From the NCBI GenBank assembly GCA_037039685.1, contig JAWNGF010000010.1, forward strand, positions 744,001 to 808,000: 64,000 nucleotides of DNA, written 5' to 3'. Source of the DNA: Ceratobasidium sp. AG-K (Eukaryota > Basidiomycota > Agaricomycetes > Cantharellales > Ceratobasidiaceae). Positions 24,871 through 33,971 of the stretch are shown one piece after another. Positions within the stretch are counted from its first letter, which is position 1, and the number at the start of each line of letters is the position of its first letter. A program made the translations under genes and the position numbers. The notes beneath the pieces are model-generated. The model was given only the letters and a program-made list of their open reading frames with translations. It was not told the DNA's origin and searched no databases.

Positions 24871-25137
24871 ATGTGGGTTTGGTTGGTTGCCTATGACGCC
24901 GGGTACAAGAGACATGTTGCTCGCTCAAAACCACACCTCACCAAACCAATGATGGCAAAGCGTCGCGCATGGGCACGCTCAAATACCGGGCACGACCGGG
25001 ACAACACTATTTGGACTGGCGAGGTCCATATCGATAAGAAAGGAGTACCTCGACAAATCATGGTCGCCCGCTGCGCAAACAAAGTCTTCCTGCCTGAATG
25101 CTTGGTCTCAAGGATTTATCTCGAACAGTGTTGGTAA
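24871..25137 (+). pseudogene. Tc1/mariner-type transposase fragment
   Basis: An 88-codon open stretch contains KPHLTKPMMAKRRAWARS, IWTGEVHI and VFLPECL in the order and spacing of Tc1/mariner transposases (linker after the DNA-binding domain, then the region around the first catalytic Asp, usually IWSDE). The expected Asp position reads IWTGE, so the first catalytic residue is not preserved. No N-terminal helix-turn-helix or C-terminal catalytic part is visible, so this is a relic. It abuts the amidase fragment, so insertion may have helped destroy that gene. Confidence 0.55.
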
Positions 25138-25505
25138 AACCATATGGTAATACTGTTAGTCAATGGGACTTACGTAACATGGTGATGTTATTTACATGTT
25201 GAACGCCGATGGGAATAGCACGTGACAAATCGATACATATAATAGATATAATAGGAAGATATGATACATCCTGAGTGAAATAGAGCATATAATTCCTCAA
25301 TTAATCAGTTACTGAGTCTCCTATCGATTCCTGCATCTCTTGGGTTGCAAGGCTCACTGTAGGACTCTTTTGTCCACAAAATTTGGGTCAAAGTCCACAT
25401 ATTATGGTTTCCATGCACCGGGGACATTTCCACTCTTTGTGGAAATGAACATTTCGCCCACTTTTCTCTTCTCGAGATAAATTCAGATGCAGTTTTGCCT
25501 AAGTC
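25138..25505. other. Non-coding AT-rich spacer between transposon relics
   Basis: No coding frame. It contains a small hairpin (TTTCCACTCTTTGTGGAAA, about 25428-25446). It precedes the candidate CACTA terminus. Confidence 0.45.
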
Positions 25506-25514
25506 CACTATTTA
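25506..25514 (+). repeat. Candidate left terminal inverted repeat
   Basis: CACTATTTA, perfect inverted match to 33792-33800. Short, so chance cannot be excluded, but it begins with CACTA and lies outside all transposon genes. Confidence 0.4.
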
Positions 25515-25607
25515 CGGAAAAACTAAAAACTAAAAAAAGTGGATTTGAATGCTTAGAACGTAAAAAGACGGAGTGATTATGGGACTAGTGTCTGAAATTT
25601 AAGGACG

Positions 25608-25621
25608 TGCACACTGTGGCA
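25608..25621 (+). repeat. Direct repeat, left copy
   Basis: TGCACACTGTGGCA matches 33841-33854 (TGCACGCTGTGGCA) at 13 of 14 positions in the same orientation. Both copies are followed by a homopolymer run of A or T and then by GCATAAAAACTGTCC or GCTTAAAAATGGTCC. It may be a dispersed repeat lying near both edges of the Tnp2 element. Confidence 0.4.
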
Positions 25622-25746
25622 TGAAAAAAAAACGGTTTTGTTGAGCATAAAAACTGTCCAAACCGTCAAGATTGGTGCCTGTGCCGCAAGAAGGGAAAAA
25701 TCGTCATTTCTATTTCGGAAGGTAACAGCAACATCTGCTTACGGGT

Positions 25747-26049
25747 CTAATCGGTATCCTGAGTAGGCACGTTGTTGGCGGCGTCGTCTATCAAAAGGTG
25801 CTGCATGTGAAGCGTATTGCTTAGCTCCCACAGAAGCTGGTCTCCTGAGATATTGTCGCTTCGCATTCGGTTCATGAGATTCTGAACCGCAGCGCGAACC
25901 GATACAACCGTTAGAGTTTCAGGGCGACTAACGTGCGAGTGAAAAAAGCGGCACTCGAGAGGTATGGCTTGCCCGCACCCGAAGCACACCCAGGGCTGGG
26001 GATAATTGAGTTCAGCGCACATGGGCTGGGGTTGGGGACGAGGCCGCAT
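25747..26049 (-). CDS. Small Cys-containing frame inside the CACTA element
   Basis: A 100-codon frame from an ATG complementary to 26047-26049 contains CFGCGQAIPLECRFFHSHV, a cysteine/histidine pattern that could bind zinc, and ends NNVPTQDTD. Just upstream on the same strand another open stretch ends with LFCPDCRVLVLPIP before a GT-AG intron, so this is probably the last exon of a longer gene whose start I cannot place. It lies downstream of the Tnp2 gene in the same orientation. No known family recognised. Confidence 0.35.
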   Translation of the reverse strand: MRPRPQPQPMCAELNYPQPWVCFGCGQAIPLECRFFHSHVSRPETLTVVSVRAAVQNLMNRMRSDNISGDQLLWELSNTLHMQHLLIDDAANNVPTQDTD

Positions 26050-26718
26050 CTACGAATCATTTGTTAGTGTCAGGTCACCCATTGCGTCAACACATACGTT
26101 GGGATTGGCAGGACTAAAACCCGGCAGTCAGGGCAGAACAATGAACAAGCGACGGTGCAATATAAAACAAGAAGTGGGGAACGGGGGATGACGGTCAGCG
26201 ATGAGCTGGCTGGGTTTATATATAACTCACAAACCGTTCGATCCGAGTGGAAATATGACGCATAACTTGTTGCGCCTGTCGCACGCTGTGGCTTACGCCA
26301 AGGCTGCCCCACTTGAGGATCTTCTTGTGCTAGAGGCCGATTTGAGGATGACGTCGGTGGCACTGTGAGTGTGATGGAAGGTTTCTGGTTCCTGCGATGA
26401 CTTCTGATTGCAAAAGGTGAGCCAACAAGGCAATTCCATAAAAATTGGAAAAGGTACGAGACTCTAATTGAATGTGTACTAAAGGGCTAGTTAATATAGA
26501 CGAAACCGATCATGATAAACTTAAACTAAATGAAAAATGGGCAAGAAGCTCACGCACTGTCACGCAGCTCATGGTGACGTAGGATACCACAGTGTAGGTG
26601 GCTTGGGTCAAAGAAGTGGATGCGTGGACAATCTGGCTCGCGAATCTCCACAAACAAGCTGTTTCACGCAAGCGAGTAGTGATTAGAGTGCGTGCAAAAT
26701 AACCCCACAAAAACTAAC

Positions 26719-29700
26719 CTAAACATCGTCTGGTGGGACGTCCCAATCATTAGGGTCGAGCATATCGTCGGCCGCGTCAATACGGCCCACGACAGTATGC
26801 CGATTGACAATGTACGACCTCAAAGGTTGGGTGGTTGTTGTGTACCGTCCGATTAGACAATCAATATCCGACACGGCAACTAACTCGGGGATGGCTAGAC
26901 TGCCTCCGACGAGCTTGTACTGCAACAGGTCCGTACCGTTCTCGCGAACACGTCTGAGGCATGGTAGGGGGGCAATGGCGGCAAGGATTATTGGTCGCAA
27001 AGACGGTGCAGCTTGGTTTGCTGCTTGGTAGAGCGTTTCTAGAAACTGTGTGTGAATGACAATGAAACGTTCGACCTGTCCGTAGCTTGCACTTGGTTCT
27101 TGTGTGACTTGCACGCCTGGGCGAGTCCAATTGAACCGGCTTAACCGGCTTTGAAACTGAAGTAATAACGTTAGCAATTGAAACTACAAAATGATAAATG
27201 CAAGCACCTTGACAAACGATGCGTCACGCGCAGCCTGTTCCGAATGGTTCGTCACCCTGGCGGCACGAATAAGATTGCCGTCAATTTGCTGCATATGGCC
27301 CCAATGAACAAACTTGCAGCGTGACATCGCAGCCTTAACAAACACCGGTTTGAAGCCAAGATATGCGGCCACAAAGGCCGACGCTTTGCGGAGGAGGTCG
27401 GGCGAGAAAGTGAGGACACGGCGCGGGTAGCCAAACACAAGACCGGGGTAGTCGCAATACTGCACGCCTGATATCCCAGATAATCGATTGGGGCGGAGCT
27501 CAAGCTCCTTGCGTAGTCCGTATAGCAACTTCAGCTGCAACAGCTGAGCTACTTGCAACACACGACGATCGAGGGATGCGTATGGATACCATCAACTTTT
27601 GTTGGATCGCGCTAGGAACCCGCAGTACCGCTCCATCGCAAAGGCCCAGTAAGCCCACACAGGGCCCATTCGTTTGATATCGTCGGCAACGTGGAGAAGG
27701 GCATGGATCAGGGATGTACACACGCGTAATCGGTCTTGAGTCTTCATGTAGTAAAGGCTATGCGGATGACAAGGGAAAAAAAGGGTCAAATTAGCCGGAA
27801 AAAAAAAAGCAAACGGTTGGAGCGTAAAATTAACTCACTCCTCATACTTCTTGACCCATTTTGCGAAACCCTTGCGGATATATTGAACGTCTTGCGTTGT
27901 GAGCTCAATGCCAATGCATCGATTGATAAGTTTGACGAGCTTGATGAAATGGCGGTAATATGCGTCGTTGGTGAACTTATGGAGTAGCAAACCGGGAGCA
28001 AGAAGGGTGGCAAAGATGAGTATGGATTCCGATGTCATCTCCGATCGCTTTTTCTGGATGTTGGGAACGCAACCGCCAAAGCTCGACGGGATTGTGTCGC
28101 CACTTTTCGAGCATGCAGCTCCAATGGCAGCCCAAACCATTCCGTCAATGAGATAACCCTCGACGCCCGAGCCAAACTTCTCGTAGTCCCGAGAACGTGT
28201 CCAAAGGTCAAGTAATGTTTTGATAACATTCTCGAACATCAGGTGCAAGAAATCATGTGGGAAAGAGCCGGGGAAAGTGAGGGAGCTGAGCTGCGCAAGG
28301 GTTGAAAGACCATTTATTCCGGTGTCACAGCCACGAGTGTCTGACGCATTCCTTGATTGGGCTTCCTCGACATGGATGGCATCGCGAAGAAACTCTTGAT
28401 GTGTTTGCATTGGGAGGTTGTAGGGGTCGTACGTGCGCGGGCCTTTGTGTGCCTGGGCAAAAGGTCGTGCAAGTGGAATATAATAGTGGGTGCCATACCG
28501 GATTCCAATGACTTTGCAGGCGCAACACGGATGTTTGCCGTTGTGCCCTTTCATGCACATGAGCTTGGCGACCGCAGGCATGTCACCAAAGCAGGCAATC
28601 AGGTGGGCGCAAAGACAAAACGGCCGCATCTCCTCGCTGTCGAATGCCGCAACACCATGCCCAAGTGACTCAAGTTCGGAGATGAGTGGCTCGAGGAAGG
28701 AGTCGAGCTCTTTGGGAGTGTTTGGCCCTGGTATGACGCCAACGCAGAGTAGATTCTCGAGGCGGGTTCGAATTTTGGGGTTAAGGTTATAATTGAAAAG
28801 GACAAGCGGCCAGCATTGGTGGCTGCGGCTCTTGAACGGCCCAAAGCCGTCAGTTGACAGTCCCAACGCGACATCAGTTGGTGACAAAAAGTAGGTGTCG
28901 TCGAGGGTTTCTCCATTGATCCGAACCCTTTTCCCGAGTAAGTTGCGGTAGAGTTGGCCGTCAAATATATTGGCATAAGCCCCAGGTTGGTGGCGGCGAC
29001 GAGCGCAGTACCTAAGAAGCCGCGCGGTTTCTTTATCACAGTACATGTTGACCAGTCGAGGAATGAGGGGAATGTAGAGGAACGTGCGGCGCGGGACACG
29101 CTGGTCGGGCCTATTCTTGTTGACCTTGTATCGATGAGTCGCACAAACGGGGCAGGACTCCAGATTCTCGTATGGACCCGTAAATGCGACACACGAGTTA
29201 ACACAGCAGTGAATCTTGATGCCACTCATGCCAGTAAGTCTTGGCACTTGCGTCTTGATCGTACTTGGCTTGGGGAAGTTAGCGAGCTGGTTGGGAAATG
29301 CGTTGGGAAGGAGTTCGAAGGCGGCACCACTGATATCGGATGTGACTTTATAGTTAAAGGCGTGCGCGATGAACTTTTTGTGAGGTGTCAACTTGAATCC
29401 TACAAGAGCGTTAGCCGTTGACGAATACAACATGGGCTATTAGTTACTTGCCCCCATTTCGAGCCACTTCTCCCTGGGCCTGCATCTTTGCAATGTCCTC
29501 GGCGCTCAAACCTCTGAGCCATGGTTCTTGGTCGTATAGGTCCTGCATCAAGCAATCTGGCGCGGGGGAAGCTTGACGACTGGATGGACCCGCGCCAGGA
29601 GTATCGAACTGGAAGTCAAAATGCCGGGTGCGGGCATCGTCGAGATCGGACTCAGACTCCTGTACAGGCACGTTTGACAACGACCAAGACCGAGACCGAG

Positions 29701-29986
29701 ACCGAGCAGGGGCGCGCCAACGTTTGCGTTTCCGGCCACGGGGAGGAGGGCCCTGGGATCAAGACGGAGGCGGGTTTGCTGGCGGGTTGCGTTGCCGCGG
29801 GCCGCGAGAACGATGGCGTCGAGCAGGAACCTTGCCGCGTGCAAGAAGCTGGCGGGCAAGGCGCAGCACTTTGGCCTCACGCCGCTGCTGACTACCTGGG
29901 CATCCGAGGCGAGCATGTCGTTGTACCGTTCCCTTCGTGTAGGTCTGGTTGCATGCTGGACACCTCAAGTCCCGCCCTGCTGGCAT
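26719..29986 (-). pseudogene. Tnp2 (CACTA) transposase, interrupted
   Basis: Starts at the ATG complementary to 29984-29986 with a zinc-finger-like start (CPACNQTYTKGTVQRHARLGC), then a basic RS-rich region. The core exon (about 29433-27835) carries Tnp2 hallmarks: CCVNSCVAFTGPYENLESCP, DVALGLSTDGFGPFKSR, VIPGPNTPKELDSF, MKGHNGKHPCCACKV and PHDFLHLMFENV. Downstream exons give MGPVWAYWAFAMERYCGFLA and a C-terminal domain ending DWDVPPDDV at 26719. Two in-frame TGA codons interrupt it (complement of 29759-29761 and 27592-27594); both would be CGA Arg before a C-to-T change. The join between the second segment and the core near 29440 does not keep frame with the only obvious intron, suggesting a further indel. 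It once catalysed cut-and-paste transposition; this copy should not make full-length protein. Confidence 0.85.
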
Positions 29987-31191
29987 GCTGAACCAAGAGC
30001 AAGTTAGCTACCTTAGCAGCTCACTGTTCGCATGGGGACCATACGTACGAGGGGTCTTTGGTTTGCAAGCAGAGCACCCGGGGCTGCTGAGAACCACATT
30101 TGGGAAAATCGTCTGGGAGTTAAGTTAGAACCGCAAGTGTTTGCCTAAGGAAACAAACTTACATTTGTGTTTTGCCGTAGTATCGGCTTGCAATTAAGCT
30201 CCCGATCATTGTGCCGCGGTGCTAGCGTGCAATTGGTGCAGCAAAACGGACCTGGATCAACAGGTATAACCAATAACGCGCTATGACCCCGCCTTTGGCT
30301 GACCGTTTGGATGTCGAGCAAACAGCAGGTTGTGATTGACAAGTCGAGAAGCAAACAGAACAAAATAATGAGCGAGCAGACTTTGGAGACGAAATAAAAA
30401 GACTTATCTAGCTCGATACACGCGTAAATGATTGCATGTCATAAGAAGCAAGAAGGCTGAGTTGTTTGGACCTAAGAATCACACGTGAATCACGTGTTCA
30501 ATAGCTGCAGGTAGCACACATACGCGTGTCTTTGGCAAAAAGCACACAGCGGATGCCCCATTGATCTCGATATTTTTTGCATGCATCTCGACTGTGACGC
30601 AAAAATCATTGAAAAAAAAGTGTGTGTTAGTAAATGTGTTGAGAACAACCAGAGTCACAACATACCGTCTGCTGCGTTGCCGACTTCACCACAAAAATTG
30701 ACTCCCAGGCCATGTTGACCCTGGCGACAAGGGATGTATGCGTTGGTCATGCTCGTGAAACGTGGAGCAGCCGCTGCCGCTGACAGGGAACGACACTAGC
30801 GCGCCGGAGACTGGGTTCAGAAAAAGTGGTCAGAGGGTTTAATTAGTTTCGTTGGTGAACTCACAAAATCCAGGCCCGGCCCTGTGACAGCGGCGTCGTG
30901 GCGTGAGGGTGGTGGTGGAGCGGGGCAGAGGGTCGAGTCATGTGTGTCGTCATATGACCAATCTTACGACCGCTGATGGCTCCCGATTGGCCCATGATCG
31001 TCACGTGTTCTGACTGAACATGGACCCTACGATCATGACTTCACTCGTGGCGCATCGCAGGCCTTTGGCCAACTCGTTGAATCCGCCTCCGCCTTATCAC
31101 CTGTCCCTACCACGTCTCCCACTTCTGCAGCTGTCAGCGTCGCTGTCCCTCTCGCCTTTTTTCTCCACTTTTTCTTAATTTTCTTTCTCAT
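29987..31191. promoter_or_regulatory. Divergent promoter region of the CACTA element
   Basis: About 1.2 kb between the divergent transposase and companion genes, so it should contain both promoters. It holds CACGTG palindromes near 30494 and near 31002, the first inside CACACGTGAATCACGTG. No open frame of coding character. Assignment as promoter rests on gene orientation only. Confidence 0.35.
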
Positions 31192-33313
31192 ATGGCCGGC
31201 AACAAAGGAAAAGGCAAACAAACGTACCAGGACGAAGAGGAAGACAAGCTGCCTGAAGGTGAAGAGGATGAGGATCTCGACGCCGACGTGTCGAAAACCC
31301 TCGGCTCTGCGTTCAACCGCAAGAAGGAACGCGGGTTGACTAAGCAATGGGCGTCGAACGAGGATGGTGACAAAGATGAGTATGAGCGGGCTAAACGTAC
31401 GTTTTTCTCGCTCGCTCTCACTCACAACACTAACAACACCTTCAAGTGGCGGCGCTGCAAGCCAAACTCAGCCTTGCTTGCGCTCAAATCGCGCGCTTCG
31501 AACGTGCTGGGCAACTCGACACCGCTGGCGCATCCGGGTCGGGGTCATCGTCAAGGGACGTGGACAAGAAGAAAAAGAAGAAAAAGAAGAAGGAAAAAAA
31601 CAAGCGTACCAAGATGATCCCATCCCCCGAGAAACGCACAAAGGTCAACGCGGGAGACTGGATGGAATGGCTACAGTTTCGAAGCCCCAGTGGTCAGCCA
31701 CCCGGGTAAGTATATATATTTGTGTTATTTCGCGTCCCGACGTGCTAACAATGAACGGCGTTCCGCAGGCTGCTATGCGGAGGGCGATTTCGAAGTCGGG
31801 TCTCAACCTCGACAACGTTTTTCGGCGTCAACAGCCCGCGGATGTTGCGTGTGCACTTCAATTGGTAAGCTTGTATATTCACAACTAACTACAGTATTAA
31901 CTCATATCTCCAGTTTGCGAAACATGTACCCGAGTTTGATGCTTTCGAAGACAACTGGGGAGCCGGACAATTGCTCCAAGAAACGTTCAACCACCTTCGC
32001 TTGAACCACTTGCGTCATACGAATCAATCCTCGTCCTCGTCTTCCAGCGACGACAGCGAAAGCAACGACGATGATGATGATGACGAGCCGAGGTCGTCGA
32101 AAAAACGCAAGGCCAACTCGAGCGCGGGCGCACCTTTGCGGAATCGGCATCAGTCGAGCAACAAGGGCGAGGACAACGAGGGCGAGGACAGAGAAATGGC
32201 GCCTCCCGAGCGTCCACCGAAGAAACGTAAGGTGGATGAGCCTGAGTCCATGCCTCAGCCCGGTAAAACCGCCAAGAAGGCCGCAGGTCGCGATCCTGTC
32301 TTGCCCCCGAAGAAGGCACCGCCCAAGAAGTCCAAGGCGACTGGAGGCAAGGCACCCGAGACTAACCACGTGGAGGACGAAGAGGAGGACGAAGAGGAGG
32401 ACGAAGAGGACGAAGAGGAGGAAGAGGAGGAAGAGGAGGAAGAGGACGAGGAGGAATTGCCTCCCAAGAAGAAGAGCAAGCCAAGCGCGTCGGCCAATAC
32501 CTCGGCGAAAACGTCCAAGCAAAAGGACCGCGTCCGCGACGATGACGGTGGTGCTGATCAAGGCGGCTCCAAGCGTCCGCCCCCGTCGAAGTCGAGTACG
32601 TCCGGCCCTGGAACCTGTAAGTGTTCCCTCGTACACCATTTATTCATAACCTAATTCTACATTTAGCTCCTTTTCGACCACAGCCTTCCCGCGGAGCTGA
32701 TTCTCGCCCGGGATCAGGCTTTGCGGTCGAGATACCCCGGTCGGGGACCAGTTCCCCTCGTCGCACCTCAGGACCCGCCACCGTTCCCTCTGGCGCCGTT
32801 CGTTCTACCACTGACGCTGCTGCCTTGGCGATGTTGAATAACGGCGTTGCCCCAACGCCCAAGTCGAAGCCGAAGCCGAAGTCGTCGAAGTCGTCGAAGT
32901 CGAAGCGGAAGCGGAAGGCGCATGATCAAAGCGACGACGACGACGAACAAGAACACGCGGAGGAGGAGCAGGAGGAGCAGGAACAGGAGCAGGAACAGCC
33001 CCGGGACGACCAAGAGGAGTTGGAGCCAGGAGAAGGCGGCGACGACGAGCAATTCGACGACGATGAGGGCGACCAGGTCGGTTCGAAGGGGAAGGGCAAA
33101 AAGAATGGGAAGGGGCTGAAAGACCCTCGGCTTCCCGCCCGCGAATCGATTCCGCGCAAAGCAAAGAAGAGCACTGCTCAGCCGCGCAGCTCCGATCAGG
33201 ACGACGGTCAAGACGATGGTCAAGGCGAAAGCAGTGGCGGAGGTGGTGGTCGCGGCGGTCGCGGTGGTCGCGGTGGTCAAGGCGGTCGCGGCGGCAAGGG
33301 AAAGAAAGTTTGA
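31192..33313 (+). CDS. Highly charged nuclear-type protein, candidate transposon companion gene
   Basis: Starts at ATG 31192 (MAGNKGKGKQTYQDEEEDK). Exons give SKTLGSAFNRKKERGLTKQW, a short helical LAALQAKLSLACAQIARFER, KVNAGDWMEWLQF, then (acceptor near 31786) AISKSGLNLDNVFRRQQPAD and VPEFDAFEDNWGAGQLLQ. The second half is low complexity: Ser/Asp runs, a long Glu/Asp tract (about 32371-32453), several KKKRK-type nuclear signals, KSSKSSKSKRKRK, and a Gly/Arg tail with repeated GRGGRGG. About 590 residues in five or six exons with no internal stop. Its folded N-terminal part is not a family I can name. It sits inside the candidate element, divergent from the transposase, and may be a CACTA accessory protein; a captured or resident host gene is the alternative. 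Confidence 0.7.
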
Positions 33314-33791
33314 TTCGCTACTTACGCCCGGGGTGCAGAGTTCGACGCGCGAGGACCGAGCTTGTGCGCTCCATTGCGCGGTAAGCAGTCGATACGCCGT
33401 GCGCGCAGTATACACGATTCAACGCGCATTCCATTTCTCCTCCCCCTTTCTTGGACTATATTCTCCCCGAACACTTTTTCTAATCTCTGGACATGCAACC
33501 TCTCCCCTTTTTGTTTCCCGACGCCCGATTCGGCCAACTAATCCGTACGCGCTTTTTCTGATTCCCGATCGATTTTTGTGCCCTCTTGATCTACCTTTTC
33601 CTGCGCTACTACATATCTTTCCATTTGCATCTGACTTTCCTAGCTACAAAATACGATGTCCATTCGATTCTAATCGTACCGCGTGATCGTGTTTTATCAA
33701 GCCACTCGCATCCGGACAGTTTAGCCCCAGAAAACACGCTTCCACGAATTGCCCATAATGACCATAAACCATGAATTGTATGCTACGCTCA

Positions 33792-33800
33792 TAAATAGTG
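33792..33800 (-). repeat. Candidate right terminal inverted repeat
   Basis: TAAATAGTG, the reverse complement of 25506-25514. The three bases beyond each terminus (GTC and AAA) are not a target-site duplication. Confidence 0.4.
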
Positions 33801-33840
33801 AAATAGGTAACACGAGTGAAAATCTCACCTTCGAAAAGCA

Positions 33841-33854
33841 TGCACGCTGTGGCA
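33841..33854 (+). repeat. Direct repeat, right copy
   Basis: TGCACGCTGTGGCA, partner of 25608-25621, followed by a T run and GCTTAAAAATGGTCC. It lies just outside the candidate right CACTA terminus and before the hAT gene. Confidence 0.4.
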
Positions 33855-33971
33855 CACTTTTTTTTTGGACGCTTAAAAATGGTCCCAACTTACACTTGTA
33901 TTGCTCAAACGAGCTAAAACATACAAAATATACGCTCCATACGCCTAAAATCCTCGACTAAATATTGTGGA

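Larger units (their letters stand above)
25506..33800. mobile_element. Candidate CACTA/Tnp2 DNA transposon (about 8.3 kb)
   Basis: The segment is bounded by a 9-base inverted repeat: CACTATTTA at 25506-25514 and TAAATAGTG at 33792-33800, the CACTA start expected for this superfamily. Inside are a Tnp2 transposase gene on the minus strand (26719-29986), a divergent plus-strand companion gene (31192-33313) and a small minus-strand frame (25747-26049). The expected 3-base target duplication is not seen (GTC on the left, AAA on the right), so the exact ends are uncertain or a flank has changed. The transposase reading frame is broken, so the copy is not autonomous. Confidence 0.5.

Noticed and set aside
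31902..32639. 245-codon minus-strand frame with poly-Leu/Val runs
   Set aside because: Mirror of the Glu/Lys-rich repeats of the plus-strand companion gene; composition explains it.
25503..33803. Three-base target duplication for the CACTA element
   Set aside because: Flanking triplets are GTC and AAA; no duplication is present at the proposed ends.
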